Part shown: one piece after another, positions 18,552 through 28,349 of the stretch
Position numbering within the stretch: the stretch's first letter is position 1
Layout of the letters: each line of letters starts with the position of its first letter
NCBI GenBank assembly: GCA_015231795.1
Contig: JADGAX010000003.1
Span: 186,001-250,000 of the forward strand
Length of the DNA stretch: 64,000 nt
Direction of reading: 5' to 3'
Source of the DNA: Alphaproteobacteria bacterium
Lineage (GTDB): Bacteria; Pseudomonadota; Alphaproteobacteria; Rhodospirillales; WMHbin7
The notes under the pieces: model-generated
What the model was told of the DNA's origin: nothing
The model's database searches: none
The model's input: the letters and a program-made list of their open reading frames with translations, nothing else
Program-made: the position numbers and the translations under genes

Positions 18552-18968
18552 TTATTTGCCGATTCCCAATGTGCCGAAGATGTCGGTATTGGTGTCCGGA
18601 CGTTCGATGTCGGGCAGGCCAGAGGCTTGGCTGGGCAGGTATTGACTTTTGTTGCCCAGGGCTTGGTTGGGGTCCAGGCAGACGAAACTGGCCAGATGTG
18701 GCACCGTCAGCCGGCATTGCCAGCGCTGATATCCCAGGTAATGCGCCGTCTTCTGACCCTTGGCGCATTCCTCTCCCGCCATTTTCTTCAATGTTTCCAG
18801 GCTGTCGCCCTTGCTAAAGCAGATCGTCACCTGCTCGTACAAGGCCTTCGAGCGCCCCGTCTTGCCCAGATCGGGGATTTCGACAAAGGGTTCGGGCCTG
18901 GAGCAGGCGGCCAGAGCCAAAGCCAGAAAAAGGGCCGGAACACAGAGGCGCAAGCCTTGAAAGGTCAT
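18552..18968 (-). CDS. Small lipoprotein of unknown function
   Basis: 138 residues from MTFQGLRLCVPALFL. The lipobox LALAAC puts the lipidated Cys at about residue 21, after a hydrophobic signal, so it should be membrane anchored in the periplasm. The mature part has four further Cys (ICF, EECAKG, WQCRL, FVCLD), probably two disulfides. The start at 18968 puts the signal at the N-terminus and has GGAGGGAGCC-like purines upstream. No family recognised. Confidence 0.75.
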   Translation of the reverse strand: MTFQGLRLCVPALFLALALAACSRPEPFVEIPDLGKTGRSKALYEQVTICFSKGDSLETLKKMAGEECAKGQKTAHYLGYQRWQCRLTVPHLASFVCLDPNQALGNKSQYLPSQASGLPDIERPDTNTDIFGTLGIGK

Positions 18969-19106
18969 GGAGGGAGCCACCAAGTCATTATCCAGTCCTT
19001 ATGTAACCAACGTTGATAATGTAGAAAAGAGTTAATTCTGCCTGTTGCCAGAAGGGGCGGGGCTGTTTACCATCCTGAAAAGCCTGAATCACGAGGGAGT
19101 TGCGGC

Positions 19107-20042
19107 ATGACCGAACCAAAAAAGCGCTTTCGTCTGGTAACCCGCAGCGATTTTGACGGCTTGGTTTGCGCCGTCCTCCTGAAGGAACTGGATTTGATCG
19201 ACGACATCAAATTCGTTCATCCCAAGGACATGCAAGACGGAAAGGTCGAGATCAGCGAAGGCGACATCACGACCAACCTGCCCTATGTCGATGGCGTACA
19301 TCTGGCCTTCGATCACCATCTTTCGGAAACGATCCGGGTGGGGCGCAAGGAAAACCACATCATCTCGCCCGATGCGCCCTCGGCGGCGCGCGTGGTCTAT
19401 GATTATTACGGCGGCAAGGCCCGCTTTCCCCATATCGCCGACGACATGATGGAAGCGGTGGATCAAGGCGACGCCGCCCAATTCTCGGTCGATGAAATCC
19501 TGCATCCCAAGGGCTGGCCGCTTCTGAACTATCTGATGGACGCCCGCACGGGTTTGGGACGCTTCAAGGAATTCAGGGTTTCCAATTATCAGTTGATGAT
19601 GGATCTGATCGCCTATTGCCGCAATCACAGCATCGACGAAATCATCAATCTTCCCGACGTCAAAGAGCGGGTCGAGCTGTATTTCGAGCATGAACCCAAG
19701 TTCAAGGATCAGATCAAGCGCTGCTCGACCGTGCACGGCAATCTGGTGGTGCTGGATCTGCGCAATGAAGACATCATTTATTGCGGCAACCGCTTCATGA
19801 TCTACGCGCTGTTCCCCCAGTGCAATATCTCGATCCATGTGCTGTGGGGCTTCAAACAGCAGAACACCGTGTTCGCCATCGGCCATTCGATCGTCAATCG
19901 CACGTCGAAAACCAATGTCGGCCCCCTGTGCCTGGAATATGGCGGCGGCGGCCATGAAAAGGCCGGGACCTGCCAGGTGGCGAACGAGGATGCCGAGACG
20001 AAGCTGGCTGAGATCGTGAAGAAAATTACCGCAGACGGATAA
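19107..20042 (+). CDS. DHH-superfamily phosphoesterase
   Basis: 311 residues. N-terminal DHH domain: RSDFDGLVCAVLL carries metal-binding Asp residues, then FDHHLS near residue 70 is the DHH motif. C-terminal DHHA1 signature GGGGHEKAGTCQV at about 275-287. The family includes NrnA-like oligoribonucleases and exopolyphosphatase-like enzymes; the substrate here cannot be assigned. GGGAG precedes ATG 19107. The next gene starts on the base after its stop, so both are probably cotranslated. Confidence 0.88.
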   Translation: MTEPKKRFRLVTRSDFDGLVCAVLLKELDLIDDIKFVHPKDMQDGKVEISEGDITTNLPYVDGVHLAFDHHLSETIRVGRKENHIISPDAPSAARVVYDYYGGKARFPHIADDMMEAVDQGDAAQFSVDEILHPKGWPLLNYLMDARTGLGRFKEFRVSNYQLMMDLIAYCRNHSIDEIINLPDVKERVELYFEHEPKFKDQIKRCSTVHGNLVVLDLRNEDIIYCGNRFMIYALFPQCNISIHVLWGFKQQNTVFAIGHSIVNRTSKTNVGPLCLEYGGGGHEKAGTCQVANEDAETKLAEIVKKITADG

Positions 20043-21188
20043 GTGTTCTTCAACAAGAACACGTCCGGCCTGACTCCTCTTGCGGTTTTCCGCGATCTCA
20101 AGGATCGCGGCGAACTGAAGCCCGATCCTGCCCAGTCCTTGGTTGCCGAGAAGCTGGAAAGCCTGTTTCACGCCTTGAAGGATTATCACCCCAGCCAGGG
20201 CGAGACCGGCTGGCGCGAGCGTTTCGGCCTGACAAGGCGCAAGGAGACCGAAGCGCCCCCCATGGGCTTGTACATTTACGGCGAAGTCGGGCGCGGCAAA
20301 TCGATGCTGATGGATCTGTTTTTCCAAACGGTCACCATCGCGGGCAAGCGCAGGGTTCACTTTCATGAATTCATGCGCGACATCCACCAGGAAATTCACA
20401 AATGGCGACAGATGCCGGGGCGCGAGAAGTTGGATCCGCTTCCCAGGCTGGCCCGGCAGATAGCGGAAGACGTTTGGCTTTTGTGCCTGGACGAATTGCA
20501 GATTTTGGACATTGCCGACGCCATGATCGTGGGGCGTCTGTTCCAGTCGCTGCTGGATAATGGCGTGGTGATCGTCGCCACCTCGAACCGCCCGCCGCAC
20601 GATCTGTATAAGGACGGGTTGCAGCGCGAGCGATTCTTGCCCTTCATCGATCTGATCAATCAGCGCTTCGACGTGGTGGAACTGGCCTCGGGCCAGGATT
20701 ACCGGCTCAACCGCCTGAAGGGGCATCCCGTCTATCATGCGCCCTTGGGGGCCGAGGCCGAGGCGGCCCTGGAATACGCCTTCACCTTGCTTTCCGCAGG
20801 CGCGCCGGAAGAGGAAATCGCCATCCAGGTTCTGGGCCACGAGTTGAAAGTGCCGAGAGCCAGGGACAAGGTGGCGCGCTTCACCTTTGCGGATTTATGC
20901 GATTCACCCCTGGGAGCCGTCGATTACCTGGCCCTGGCCTCGCGCTTCGTGGCCCTGATCGTGTCGGAAGTGCCCTTGCTTAGCCCGGACCGGCGCGATG
21001 CCGCCAAACGTTTCGTCACGCTGATCGACGCGCTTTACGATCACCGCTGCATTCTGGTCTGTTCGGCCGCAGCGCCGCCCGAAGACCTGTATCCCAAGGG
21101 CGACGGCGCTTTCGAATTCCAGCGCACGGTCTCGCGCCTAACCGAAATGCAAAGTCGCGATTATCTGGCCAGCAGCCATTTGGCCTGA
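20043..21188 (+). CDS. zapE: Cell division protein ZapE (AFG1-like ATPase)
   Basis: 381 residues starting with GTG 20043, directly after the TAA of the DHH gene. Walker A GEVGRGKSMLMDLFF near residue 80, HFHEFMRDIH, Walker B LLCLDELQILDIADAMI, and TSNRPPHDLYKDGLQRERFLPFI are all family hallmarks. In E. coli ZapE binds FtsZ and affects Z-ring stability; relatives act in membrane protein turnover. The length matches the family. Confidence 0.93.
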   Translation: MFFNKNTSGLTPLAVFRDLKDRGELKPDPAQSLVAEKLESLFHALKDYHPSQGETGWRERFGLTRRKETEAPPMGLYIYGEVGRGKSMLMDLFFQTVTIAGKRRVHFHEFMRDIHQEIHKWRQMPGREKLDPLPRLARQIAEDVWLLCLDELQILDIADAMIVGRLFQSLLDNGVVIVATSNRPPHDLYKDGLQRERFLPFIDLINQRFDVVELASGQDYRLNRLKGHPVYHAPLGAEAEAALEYAFTLLSAGAPEEEIAIQVLGHELKVPRARDKVARFTFADLCDSPLGAVDYLALASRFVALIVSEVPLLSPDRRDAAKRFVTLIDALYDHRCILVCSAAAPPEDLYPKGDGAFEFQRTVSRLTEMQSRDYLASSHLA

Positions 21189-21196
21189 AAAAGCCG

Positions 21197-21985
21197 CTAC
21201 TGCTGGATGAACACGTCCTTGGCTTTGGCGTGGCCGAAATAGCGCCGCCAGAACTGTTCCAGGTTCTTGCGCGTTTCCAGGGGCAGGGGCTTGCGCATTT
21301 TCGTGGCGTTGTCGTAGTCGAAATCGCTAAAGCCGAAGCCGTAGATCTGGACGTGGGCGTCCTCGAAATTGCCAAAACCGCTGCTGCTGCGAATTTTCAG
21401 CAGCGCCTCATCGACCTCGAAATTGCCCATCGGCTTTTCGGGCGGCAGCATCAGAATGTCCTTTTCCAGCAAATCGCTGACCAGAATCAGGCTGCGAACG
21501 CTTTTTTTAGGCAGGTTCATGCTGGCGGCGCCGATGGTGCCGATGATCACGGATTTCTTGATGGCGTTGTTCTTGGACCAGCCGTACTTCGCCATTTTCC
21601 AACCGTTGTTCATGGCGTCATTCAGCATCGGCGCGAATGATTCGTTGTCGTGCTCCAGCCGTGACGAATTAAGCGGCCGGTCGAAGACGCCTTGTTTTCT
21701 GCCCGGCTTGCATTCTTCGAACAAGCGGTCGCGCTTCAAGGAATCATCGACGATCGTTTCGATGACCACCTTCTGCCCCGGTTCGACGTTCGCAACCAGC
21801 CAGGTCGCCGCTTGCTCAAGCGACCTTTGAAACACGCCTTCCGGGCGACTGGTCAAGTCGATCAGCACCAGCACGATCTCGTCGCCAGACTTGTAGGCAG
21901 AGCAATACTCGCCTTTGGCCATGGCCGGTCTTGCCAGCGCCAGTGCCGCCCAGACAAGAGTCAGAAGTTTTGCAAGGCGAAGCAT
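21197..21985 (-). CDS. Secreted protein with a VWA-like fold, unknown function
   Basis: 262 residues with a Sec signal (LLTLVWAALALARPAMA). The mature part begins with two-Cys region EYCSAYKSGDEIVLVLIDLTSR; the hydrophobic strand followed by D-x-T-S is reminiscent of a von Willebrand A metal site (DxSxS-like). Later SVIIGTIGAASMNLPKKSVRSLILVSD also fits a VWA core. ATG 21985 is chosen because AAGGA lies 7 bases upstream; an in-frame GTG at 21991 is too close to it. It overlaps or abuts the stop of the upstream membrane-protein gene, so the two likely work together. Confidence 0.68.
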   Translation of the reverse strand: MLRLAKLLTLVWAALALARPAMAKGEYCSAYKSGDEIVLVLIDLTSRPEGVFQRSLEQAATWLVANVEPGQKVVIETIVDDSLKRDRLFEECKPGRKQGVFDRPLNSSRLEHDNESFAPMLNDAMNNGWKMAKYGWSKNNAIKKSVIIGTIGAASMNLPKKSVRSLILVSDLLEKDILMLPPEKPMGNFEVDEALLKIRSSSGFGNFEDAHVQIYGFGFSDFDYDNATKMRKPLPLETRKNLEQFWRRYFGHAKAKDVFIQQ

Positions 21986-21987
21986 GA

Positions 21988-23199
21988 TCACATCCTTTCA
22001 TAGCGGTCGCGCAGCCGGTCGACTTCCAGGCTGATTCTGGCGTCGCCGAAATATGCGGGCAGGCCCATCTTGCGCGCGCGCTGATTGGCGTTTTGATAGG
22101 CGGCCAGCTTGCGGCCAAGGACGAACAGGACGCGGTTGACGATGCGGTCCCGGCGCCTCGTCAGGTTGTCGATGTCGTTTTGGGCGATCTTCACCTCGGC
22201 CTCGTAGCGGCTGGTTTCGTTGGCGAGATTGCGCAGCAGCACATCATTCGTCTCTAGGAAGCGGCGGCGCTTGTCCTGGAAATCGCGCTCATGCTTCTCG
22301 AAAAGCGAAGCCGCCTTGTTGCGTTCGATGTCCAGGCGGTGATAGTCGGGATCGGGGTCGTGGCGCAGCCAGGAAAGCAGCAGGCCGGTCACGAAGATGG
22401 AAATGTTGATGATCAGGAAGAAGATTCCGCTTTCCACCGTGACGTCGCTGACGCCGTTGGTGGCCGACAGATAGGAAAGCCGCAAGTCGTAAACCAGCCA
22501 GATGATGCCGCCGGAAAGCAGCAGCAAGAGAACCGTCTTGCCCCAGAACAGCCAGCGCCCCAGCCGACCGACGTCTTTAAGTAATTCGTCTTGCTGGCGC
22601 AGGAGCTTGGCGACCATATGGGCGAAGAAGATGAGCAGGACGCCCAGGGTTACGGCCAGGAAAAAGGCGACGAAAAGCGATTCCTTGAAGACCTGCTGCA
22701 TGGCGGGCAGGTTGATGGGAATTTCCGAAAGCGCCAGACCCGCGAACAGAAAGAAATAGATCCAGAAGCGCACATAGACTTGAAGCGGGCGGCGCAACTC
22801 TTCGCGCTTGCCTTTCAGTTGATCGTCGAGGTCCAAAAAAGTACTGCGCTTTTGTTCGTAGACGGCAGAGAGATCGCCCTCGCTTTCGCGCATTCTCGTC
22901 AGCTTGGCCTCGCGTTCCTTCAACAGGTTCTCGCGGCGCGAGGGAAAGCTCTCGACATATTGCCGCTTGCTGTCCCTTTCATCTTCCAGCCTGGCTCGCT
23001 GGTCCTGAATTTCCTGCATGAAGTCGCCCAGGTCGGTTTCGGCCCATTTGACCAATTCGACCTCGTAGGGAGACAGGTTGTCGGTCCCCGGCAGGGGGAA
23101 ATCCTTCTTTCCGTCCTCCTCGCCGCGTTCCCGGTCGCGGGTCAGGTCACGGTCGGTGAATGTGTCGTAATAGGTCAGTCGGCTGCCTTGTGCGCTCAT
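21988..23199 (-). CDS. Four-TM membrane protein flanked by coiled coils
   Basis: 403 residues. Residues 50-135 form a charged coiled coil (QEIQDQRARLEDERDSKRQ), then four membrane segments between about 140 and 275, then a second long coiled coil (ERNKAASLFEKHERDFQDKRRRF) to the C-terminus. This could be a mechanosensitive or scaffold-type membrane protein; no known family is evident. It is transcribed with the secreted VWA-like protein and divergently from another multi-TM gene. Confidence 0.7.
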   Translation of the reverse strand: MSAQGSRLTYYDTFTDRDLTRDRERGEEDGKKDFPLPGTDNLSPYEVELVKWAETDLGDFMQEIQDQRARLEDERDSKRQYVESFPSRRENLLKEREAKLTRMRESEGDLSAVYEQKRSTFLDLDDQLKGKREELRRPLQVYVRFWIYFFLFAGLALSEIPINLPAMQQVFKESLFVAFFLAVTLGVLLIFFAHMVAKLLRQQDELLKDVGRLGRWLFWGKTVLLLLLSGGIIWLVYDLRLSYLSATNGVSDVTVESGIFFLIINISIFVTGLLLSWLRHDPDPDYHRLDIERNKAASLFEKHERDFQDKRRRFLETNDVLLRNLANETSRYEAEVKIAQNDIDNLTRRRDRIVNRVLFVLGRKLAAYQNANQRARKMGLPAYFGDARISLEVDRLRDRYERM

Positions 23200-23243
23200 G
23201 GGTCCCCCGCAGGCACTCTCTAAAGTCGTTACATGCGACTATA

Positions 23244-24149
23244 ATGCCCCAAAAAAAACAGTGTCAACGACAAAGCGTCGTGATAGATGTTGTGTATTGG
23301 ATACAAAACAAGCAATACGAGATATCGGTGCTGCCACCTGAAATTGACCCTCCGGCTGGTTCCGAACAGCGATGGCAAAGGCTTGAAGCCGAGATCGAGG
23401 CACGTTTGGTCCGGTTGACCCAGGCCGCCTCGCAGCGGCGGCTCTTTCAATCCAAGACATGGATGGCGTGGATTGAAAACCAGATCCGTTCGGCAACCGC
23501 CTACGGCGCCCTGGCTCGGCAGAAGGGTTCGCACATCCAGTCGCCTGCCGAACTGGAAGCCGAGATGTTGATCTGGCTGGCGGCGGTTGATCGGCAGTTG
23601 GACGAAAATCGCAGGCGCTGGGAGTATCTTTCGTATGGGATCGAGGTGGGGCTGGCCGCTTTCCTGGCCGCCTTGTTGGCTTTCGGTCAAGCCGGGACGT
23701 TGCTTGCCTTCGTGAAGAGGGCTTTGGGCGACACGGCTTTCGCCGAGGCCATGGCCGGAATGGCGCTGGGTTTCATGGCCTATGTTCTGATCAATGCAGC
23801 CATCGGACTGGTCGAGAGAAATCACGGGCGGCATCGTCCCGCCGTTCTACTTCTGGCCGAATCGCTACGGGTCGTACTGCTGTCGCCGGTGGCGTTGGGC
23901 ATCATCGGCGGCCTGGCCCTGCAATCGGCGGCAATGGCCGATTGCAACAGTGGCAGGGCGCTGTGTTTTCCTGTCTCGCCCTGGCTGCTGGGAGGGGTGG
24001 CTGGATATCTGCTGGCGGTGCTGCATTACAACCGCTTGTTCACAGCGTCGAACGAAGACCGAAAGAAGTTGATGAACACAGCCCTGGCAGGTTGGATTGG
24101 ACGTCTGTTCCAACGCCAGAAAGCGTCCGAGGGCGAGGGCGGGAGCTGA
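23244..24149 (+). CDS. Four-TM membrane protein, unknown function
   Basis: About 301 residues. The N-terminal roughly 130 residues are soluble and helical (RWQRLEAEIEARLVRLTQ), followed by four membrane segments (about 140-160, 175-198, 218-240, 252-270) and a short charged tail. The start is uncertain: ATG 23244 or a GTG at 23280. It is divergent from the coiled-coil membrane protein with about 45 bases between, so both may share a control region. No family recognised. Confidence 0.65.
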   Translation: MPQKKQCQRQSVVIDVVYWIQNKQYEISVLPPEIDPPAGSEQRWQRLEAEIEARLVRLTQAASQRRLFQSKTWMAWIENQIRSATAYGALARQKGSHIQSPAELEAEMLIWLAAVDRQLDENRRRWEYLSYGIEVGLAAFLAALLAFGQAGTLLAFVKRALGDTAFAEAMAGMALGFMAYVLINAAIGLVERNHGRHRPAVLLLAESLRVVLLSPVALGIIGGLALQSAAMADCNSGRALCFPVSPWLLGGVAGYLLAVLHYNRLFTASNEDRKKLMNTALAGWIGRLFQRQKASEGEGGS

Positions 24150-24160
24150 GACGAGGTCGG

Positions 24161-24706
24161 TTAGGCCAGCTTTTGGGAGAGGTCCTCAAGCCACGTGATT
24201 CTGGCTTCGGCCTGCTTGATTTCCATGTCCAGCCAGGAAATCAGATGTTCCGATGTGCCGCTTTCCGATTCCTGGCGCTTCAGGTCGATCAGGCGGGCGC
24301 GTTCCGTTTCCACGGCATCGGTCAGGATGGCGGCTTGCTCGGCTTGCTCGTCGGCAGGCAACAGATGCAAGAAGCGCAGCTTGAGGGCGACGACCAGTTT
24401 GGTCAGATCGCTGCCTGACCGCAAACGAGCGGTCAGCAATGAGATCAGTTCCTTGCGGCCCGCCTCGGTAATGGCCAGCAGGGCATCGTCTTCCATCCCC
24501 TTGCCGTCGATGGCTTCGACCAGCCCCTCATAGCGCAGCAATTCAAGATTGCTGGACATCATCTCCAGCGAAGGGCCGACCAGACGCGTCACGAACTGAC
24601 GGGTGCGGCCAGCCAGGTCGCTATAGCGGCGCGACTGCTCGGCCGCCAAGCCCAGGGCGCAGAGCCGCACACTTTCCTTCGGCGTCAGGGTAAAGTCAGG
24701 AAACAT
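24161..24706 (-). CDS. PadR-like transcriptional regulator
   Basis: 181 residues. A winged helix at about 8-90 (FTLTPKESVRLCALGLAA..., LELLRYEGLVEAIDGKG, LLAITEAGRKEL) is followed by a helical region (LRFLHLLPADEQAEQAAILTDAVETERARL) like the PadR/Vir C-terminal dimerisation domain. It is a likely DNA-binding repressor; ligand and targets unknown. Convergent with the upstream membrane-protein gene and downstream in orientation of hemA's stop. Confidence 0.7.
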   Translation of the reverse strand: MFPDFTLTPKESVRLCALGLAAEQSRRYSDLAGRTRQFVTRLVGPSLEMMSSNLELLRYEGLVEAIDGKGMEDDALLAITEAGRKELISLLTARLRSGSDLTKLVVALKLRFLHLLPADEQAEQAAILTDAVETERARLIDLKRQESESGTSEHLISWLDMEIKQAEARITWLEDLSQKLA

Positions 24707-24799
24707 GCCCGCTATCTAACCAGTGCGATTTATTCGCATCCAATATAGGCAGATTTCGCCCTTTCGTCCAGGGCCGACGCTAAATAAGGCGATTAACGC

Positions 24800-26026
24800 C
24801 TATTCGGCGGCGACGGCTTCCTTGCTCAAGCCCAAACGCTGCCAAACGTCGGCGAAGGCATCGACCAGCTTGTCCATCATCTTGTCGTCATGCAGCGGCG
24901 TCGGCGTGATGCGCAAACGCTCGGTTCCCTTGGGAACGGTCGGATAGTTGATGGGCTGCACATAGATGTTGTGGCGGAACAAAAGCTCGTCGCTGGCCTG
25001 TTTGCACAAGGCGGCGTTGCCCACCATCACCGGCACGATATGGCTGACCGAGGGCAGGACCGGCAACCCTAGTTTCTTGAGGCGCTTCTTCAAAGTGGCG
25101 GCGCGTTCCTGATGGCGTTCGCGCATTTCGTTGTGTTGGCGCAGATAACGGATGCTGGCCAAGGCCGCTGCGGCCACGCCGGGCGGCGGCGAGGTCGAGA
25201 AGATGAAACCCTGGCCGAAGCTGCGCACGAAATCGACCATGGCGGCGGAACCCGCGATATAACCGCCGACCACGCCGATGGCCTTGGCCATCGTGCCCTG
25301 GATGATGGTGATGCGGTCCAGGACGCCGTCGCGCTCGGCGACGCCCGATCCTTGCAGGCCATACATGCCGCAGGCATGCACTTCGTCGCAATAGGTCATG
25401 GCACCGTGCTTTTCGGCGACGTCGCAGACGTCGGCCATGGGGGCGATGTCGCCATCCATCGAATAGACGGACTCGAAGGCCACCATCTTGGGCTGATCCT
25501 TGGGATATTCGGACAGCATCCGGTCGAGGTCCTTGACGTCGTTGTGCTTCCAGACATGCTTGTCGGAACGGCCGTGGCGGATGCCCTCGATCATCGAATT
25601 ATGGTTGAGTTCGTCGGAAAAGATGACCATGCCCGGAATATGCGCGCCCAGGGTGGACAGCGTGGTCTGGTTGGCGACGTAACCCGAGGTGAACAGCAGC
25701 GCCGCTTCCTTCTGGTTCCAGTCGGCCAATTCCTTCTCCAGCAGCACATGGTAATGGTTGGTGCCCGCGATGTTGCGCGTGCCGCCTGCCCCCGCGCCGC
25801 AAATTTTGACCGCCTCGACCATGGCGTCGATCACCACGGGGCTAAGCCCCATGCCAAGATAATCGTTTGAACACCAGACGGCGACATCCGCCACCTGCCC
25901 ATCGATCCGATAGTTCTTGGCATAGGGGAAGGACCCCGCCTGTCGTTCAAGATCAATGAAAACGCGGTAACGGCCCTCGGTCTTCAACTCGGCCAGACGG
26001 TCTTGGAAAAATTTCTCGTACTTCAT
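24800..26026 (-). CDS. hemA: 5-aminolevulinate synthase
   Basis: 408 residues, the usual ALAS length. It condenses glycine and succinyl-CoA to 5-aminolevulinate with PLP, the first step of haem, bacteriochlorophyll and corrinoid synthesis in alphaproteobacteria. Seen: CSNDYLGMG near residue 55-63, [11 protein letters not shown] (PLP-ring Asp/His region) and [20 protein letters not shown] with the PLP Lys. ATG 26026 ([11 protein letters not shown]) is preferred because GGAG lies at proper distance; an ATG two codons earlier is too close to it. Monocistronic. Confidence 0.96.
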   Translation of the reverse strand: MKYEKFFQDRLAELKTEGRYRVFIDLERQAGSFPYAKNYRIDGQVADVAVWCSNDYLGMGLSPVVIDAMVEAVKICGAGAGGTRNIAGTNHYHVLLEKELADWNQKEAALLFTSGYVANQTTLSTLGAHIPGMVIFSDELNHNSMIEGIRHGRSDKHVWKHNDVKDLDRMLSEYPKDQPKMVAFESVYSMDGDIAPMADVCDVAEKHGAMTYCDEVHACGMYGLQGSGVAERDGVLDRITIIQGTMAKAIGVVGGYIAGSAAMVDFVRSFGQGFIFSTSPPPGVAAAALASIRYLRQHNEMRERHQERAATLKKRLKKLGLPVLPSVSHIVPVMVGNAALCKQASDELLFRHNIYVQPINYPTVPKGTERLRITPTPLHDDKMMDKLVDAFADVWQRLGLSKEAVAAE

Positions 26027-26230
26027 GCGCATCCGCTCCGGAAGTCGGCGAATCGTTCCGCCAACGGGAAGGTCGCATCTTAATAGCCACAAAGGAGGGG
26101 AGCAACCCTTTGCTTGACAATGCGGCTTGGCGCTTACCCACAGGCGCTTGGACTTTCCATCGTCGGTGAAAGCGGCTATGCTGGTTTTCGGTTATCGCGT
26201 TGGAATTAAGGGGAAACTGGAAAAGGGTGC

Positions 26231-28318
26231 ATGGAGGCGATTGAAGACGCATCCGCGCCGGCGGGTTTCGCCGCGCTGGCTGGAGGGCTGGGAGAGGCCG
26301 TATCCCTGATCGCGTTTCGCCGCGAGCGCAAGCCAGCGGGCGAGGTGGCTTATTCATGGTTTTCCCCTGCGGCGCAAAGATTGTTCGCTGGCGCCTTCGA
26401 CAATCAGGCCCTGCCCGGCGTTCCTGCTGCCGTTCATTGGGCCGACCGCGATCAACTGGCCCAGGCCATTAGCCATTCCGCCGAGACGCTGGAAGTCAGT
26501 CGGGAATCCTTCAGGGCGATCACCCCATCCGGTGAGGTGATTTGGCTGGAAGGGGCCGCCAAGCCACAGCGGCAAGCAGACGGCACGGTCGTCTGGATGG
26601 GCGTGTGGACGGACGTCTCGCCTGGAAAACGCGCCGAGCTGCGGCTTGATCTCATTCTTGGCCATGCATCCGACGGCATCATTCTGATCGACGAGACAGG
26701 GCGGATCCAACTTGTCAACGCGGCCGCCTGCGACTTGTTTGGCTATGGGCAAGCGGAGCTTCTGGGCCAGCCGGTCGGCCACCTGATGAACGACCGGGAT
26801 GCGCAGGAACACAACAACAGCATTCAGCGCTATCTGACCAGCGGACAAGCCAGCAAGGTGGGCAAGGGGCCGGCCGAGCTGACGGCGAAGCGCAAGGATG
26901 GCAGCCTGTTTCCGCTCGACCTGTCGATCAGCGAGGTGCGCTCGGAGGGCAAACTCTATTTCATCGGCATCGGACGCGATGTTTCGTCGCGCAAGGCCAC
27001 CGACGAACGGCTGGAATTTCTGGCCTATCACGACCCGCTGACCGGGCTGGCCAATCTTGCCCGCTTCCGGTCGGACCTGGACGATCTTTTGGCCCAGCAC
27101 AAGGCAAGCGGATCGCCGATCAATCTTTTGTCTCTGGGCATCGACGGTTTTTCCTTCATCAACACCACCCTTGGCCATCAGGTCGGCGATGCCGTGTTGA
27201 AGGCCATCGCGCACCGGCTTGTCGCCTTGGCAGGACCTCAGGCGCTGGTCGCCCGTGTCGGCGGCGACCGTTTCTTCGCCGTTCTGCCCGATGTGGCGCC
27301 CGGCAGGCAGATCTCCGAGCGGGTGGAGCGCATTGCGCGCGGCATGAAGGACCCTTTGAATGCCGAGGGCCAAGAGTTCGAATTGTCGGCAGCGGTCGGC
27401 GTTTCCGTTTGGCCCAAGGATGGCGAAGATGCCGCCAGCCTGATTCGCTATGCCGAGGCGGCACACGACCAAGCCAAGTCGATCGGCCCCGGCAGCGTGC
27501 AGATATTCACGCAGGAATTGGGCGAGAAGGGGGCCAAGTCGCTGCGTCTGCAAAGCCGCATCCGCAGGGCCATCGAGAACCAGGAATTCACCGCCTATTA
27601 TCAGCCGCAAGTGGACCTGAAAAGCGGGGCCATCGTGGGCATGGAGGCGCTGGTGCGCTGGTTCACGCCCGAAGGCCCCATTTCACCCGTCGATTTCATT
27701 CCGGTGGCCGAGGAATTCGGCCTGATCGATCCGATCAGCGAAGTGATGGTCATGGCGGTTTGCCGCCAGCTTCGCGAATGGCGGGGCAAGGGGATCGCCT
27801 GCGTGCCGGTGGCGGTCAATATTTCCTGGCGCCAGTTCAGGAATCCCAGGCGGCTGCTGGCTTCGCTGGATGAAGCCCTGACCGCCACCGGCGTCGATCC
27901 GGCGCTGATCGAAATAGAGCTGACCGAAAGTTCGGCCATGCAGGACATCGCCCAGGCCATCGCCACCATCCATATGCTGAACGAGCGCGGCCTGAACTGC
28001 GCCATCGACGATTTCGGCACCGGCTATTCCAGCTTAGGCGCGCTCAAGCGTTTTCCCATTCACAAGCTGAAGGTGGATCGCTCGTTCGTGATCGATCTTG
28101 ACACCGATCCCAACGACGCCGCCATTGTTAGCGCCATCATCGCCATGGCGCATGCGCTGAAATTGAAGGTGGTGGCGGAAGGCGTCGAGACCGAAAGCCA
28201 CCTCAAATATCTGCGCGAATTGGGGTGCGACACCCTGCAAGGTTATCTGTTCAGCCCGCCCGTGGCGCCGGAACGGGTCGAGGGTTTCCTGCGCGAAGGC
28301 AAGAAGCTGGAAAGTTAA
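26231..28318 (+). CDS. PAS-GGDEF-EAL protein, probable c-di-GMP phosphodiesterase
   Basis: 695 residues. Two PAS-like regions (about 20-130 and 135-250), then GGDEF and EAL. The GGDEF site reads RVGGDRFFAV near residue 344, so the catalytic Glu is replaced by Arg and cyclase activity is unlikely. The EAL half keeps GMEALVRW (about 471), IDDFGTGYSSL (about 592) and KLKVDRSFV, so c-di-GMP hydrolysis is expected. Divergent from hemA over about 200 bases. No TM segments: cytoplasmic sensor. Confidence 0.92.
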   Translation: MEAIEDASAPAGFAALAGGLGEAVSLIAFRRERKPAGEVAYSWFSPAAQRLFAGAFDNQALPGVPAAVHWADRDQLAQAISHSAETLEVSRESFRAITPSGEVIWLEGAAKPQRQADGTVVWMGVWTDVSPGKRAELRLDLILGHASDGIILIDETGRIQLVNAAACDLFGYGQAELLGQPVGHLMNDRDAQEHNNSIQRYLTSGQASKVGKGPAELTAKRKDGSLFPLDLSISEVRSEGKLYFIGIGRDVSSRKATDERLEFLAYHDPLTGLANLARFRSDLDDLLAQHKASGSPINLLSLGIDGFSFINTTLGHQVGDAVLKAIAHRLVALAGPQALVARVGGDRFFAVLPDVAPGRQISERVERIARGMKDPLNAEGQEFELSAAVGVSVWPKDGEDAASLIRYAEAAHDQAKSIGPGSVQIFTQELGEKGAKSLRLQSRIRRAIENQEFTAYYQPQVDLKSGAIVGMEALVRWFTPEGPISPVDFIPVAEEFGLIDPISEVMVMAVCRQLREWRGKGIACVPVAVNISWRQFRNPRRLLASLDEALTATGVDPALIEIELTESSAMQDIAQAIATIHMLNERGLNCAIDDFGTGYSSLGALKRFPIHKLKVDRSFVIDLDTDPNDAAIVSAIIAMAHALKLKVVAEGVETESHLKYLRELGCDTLQGYLFSPPVAPERVEGFLREGKKLES

Positions 28319-28349
28319 GCCATCACATCTTCGCCATGGATGCGAAGGA

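Noticed and set aside
19089-20840. Minus-strand frame across the DHH phosphoesterase and zapE genes
   Set aside because: Antisense to two genes with full family signatures.
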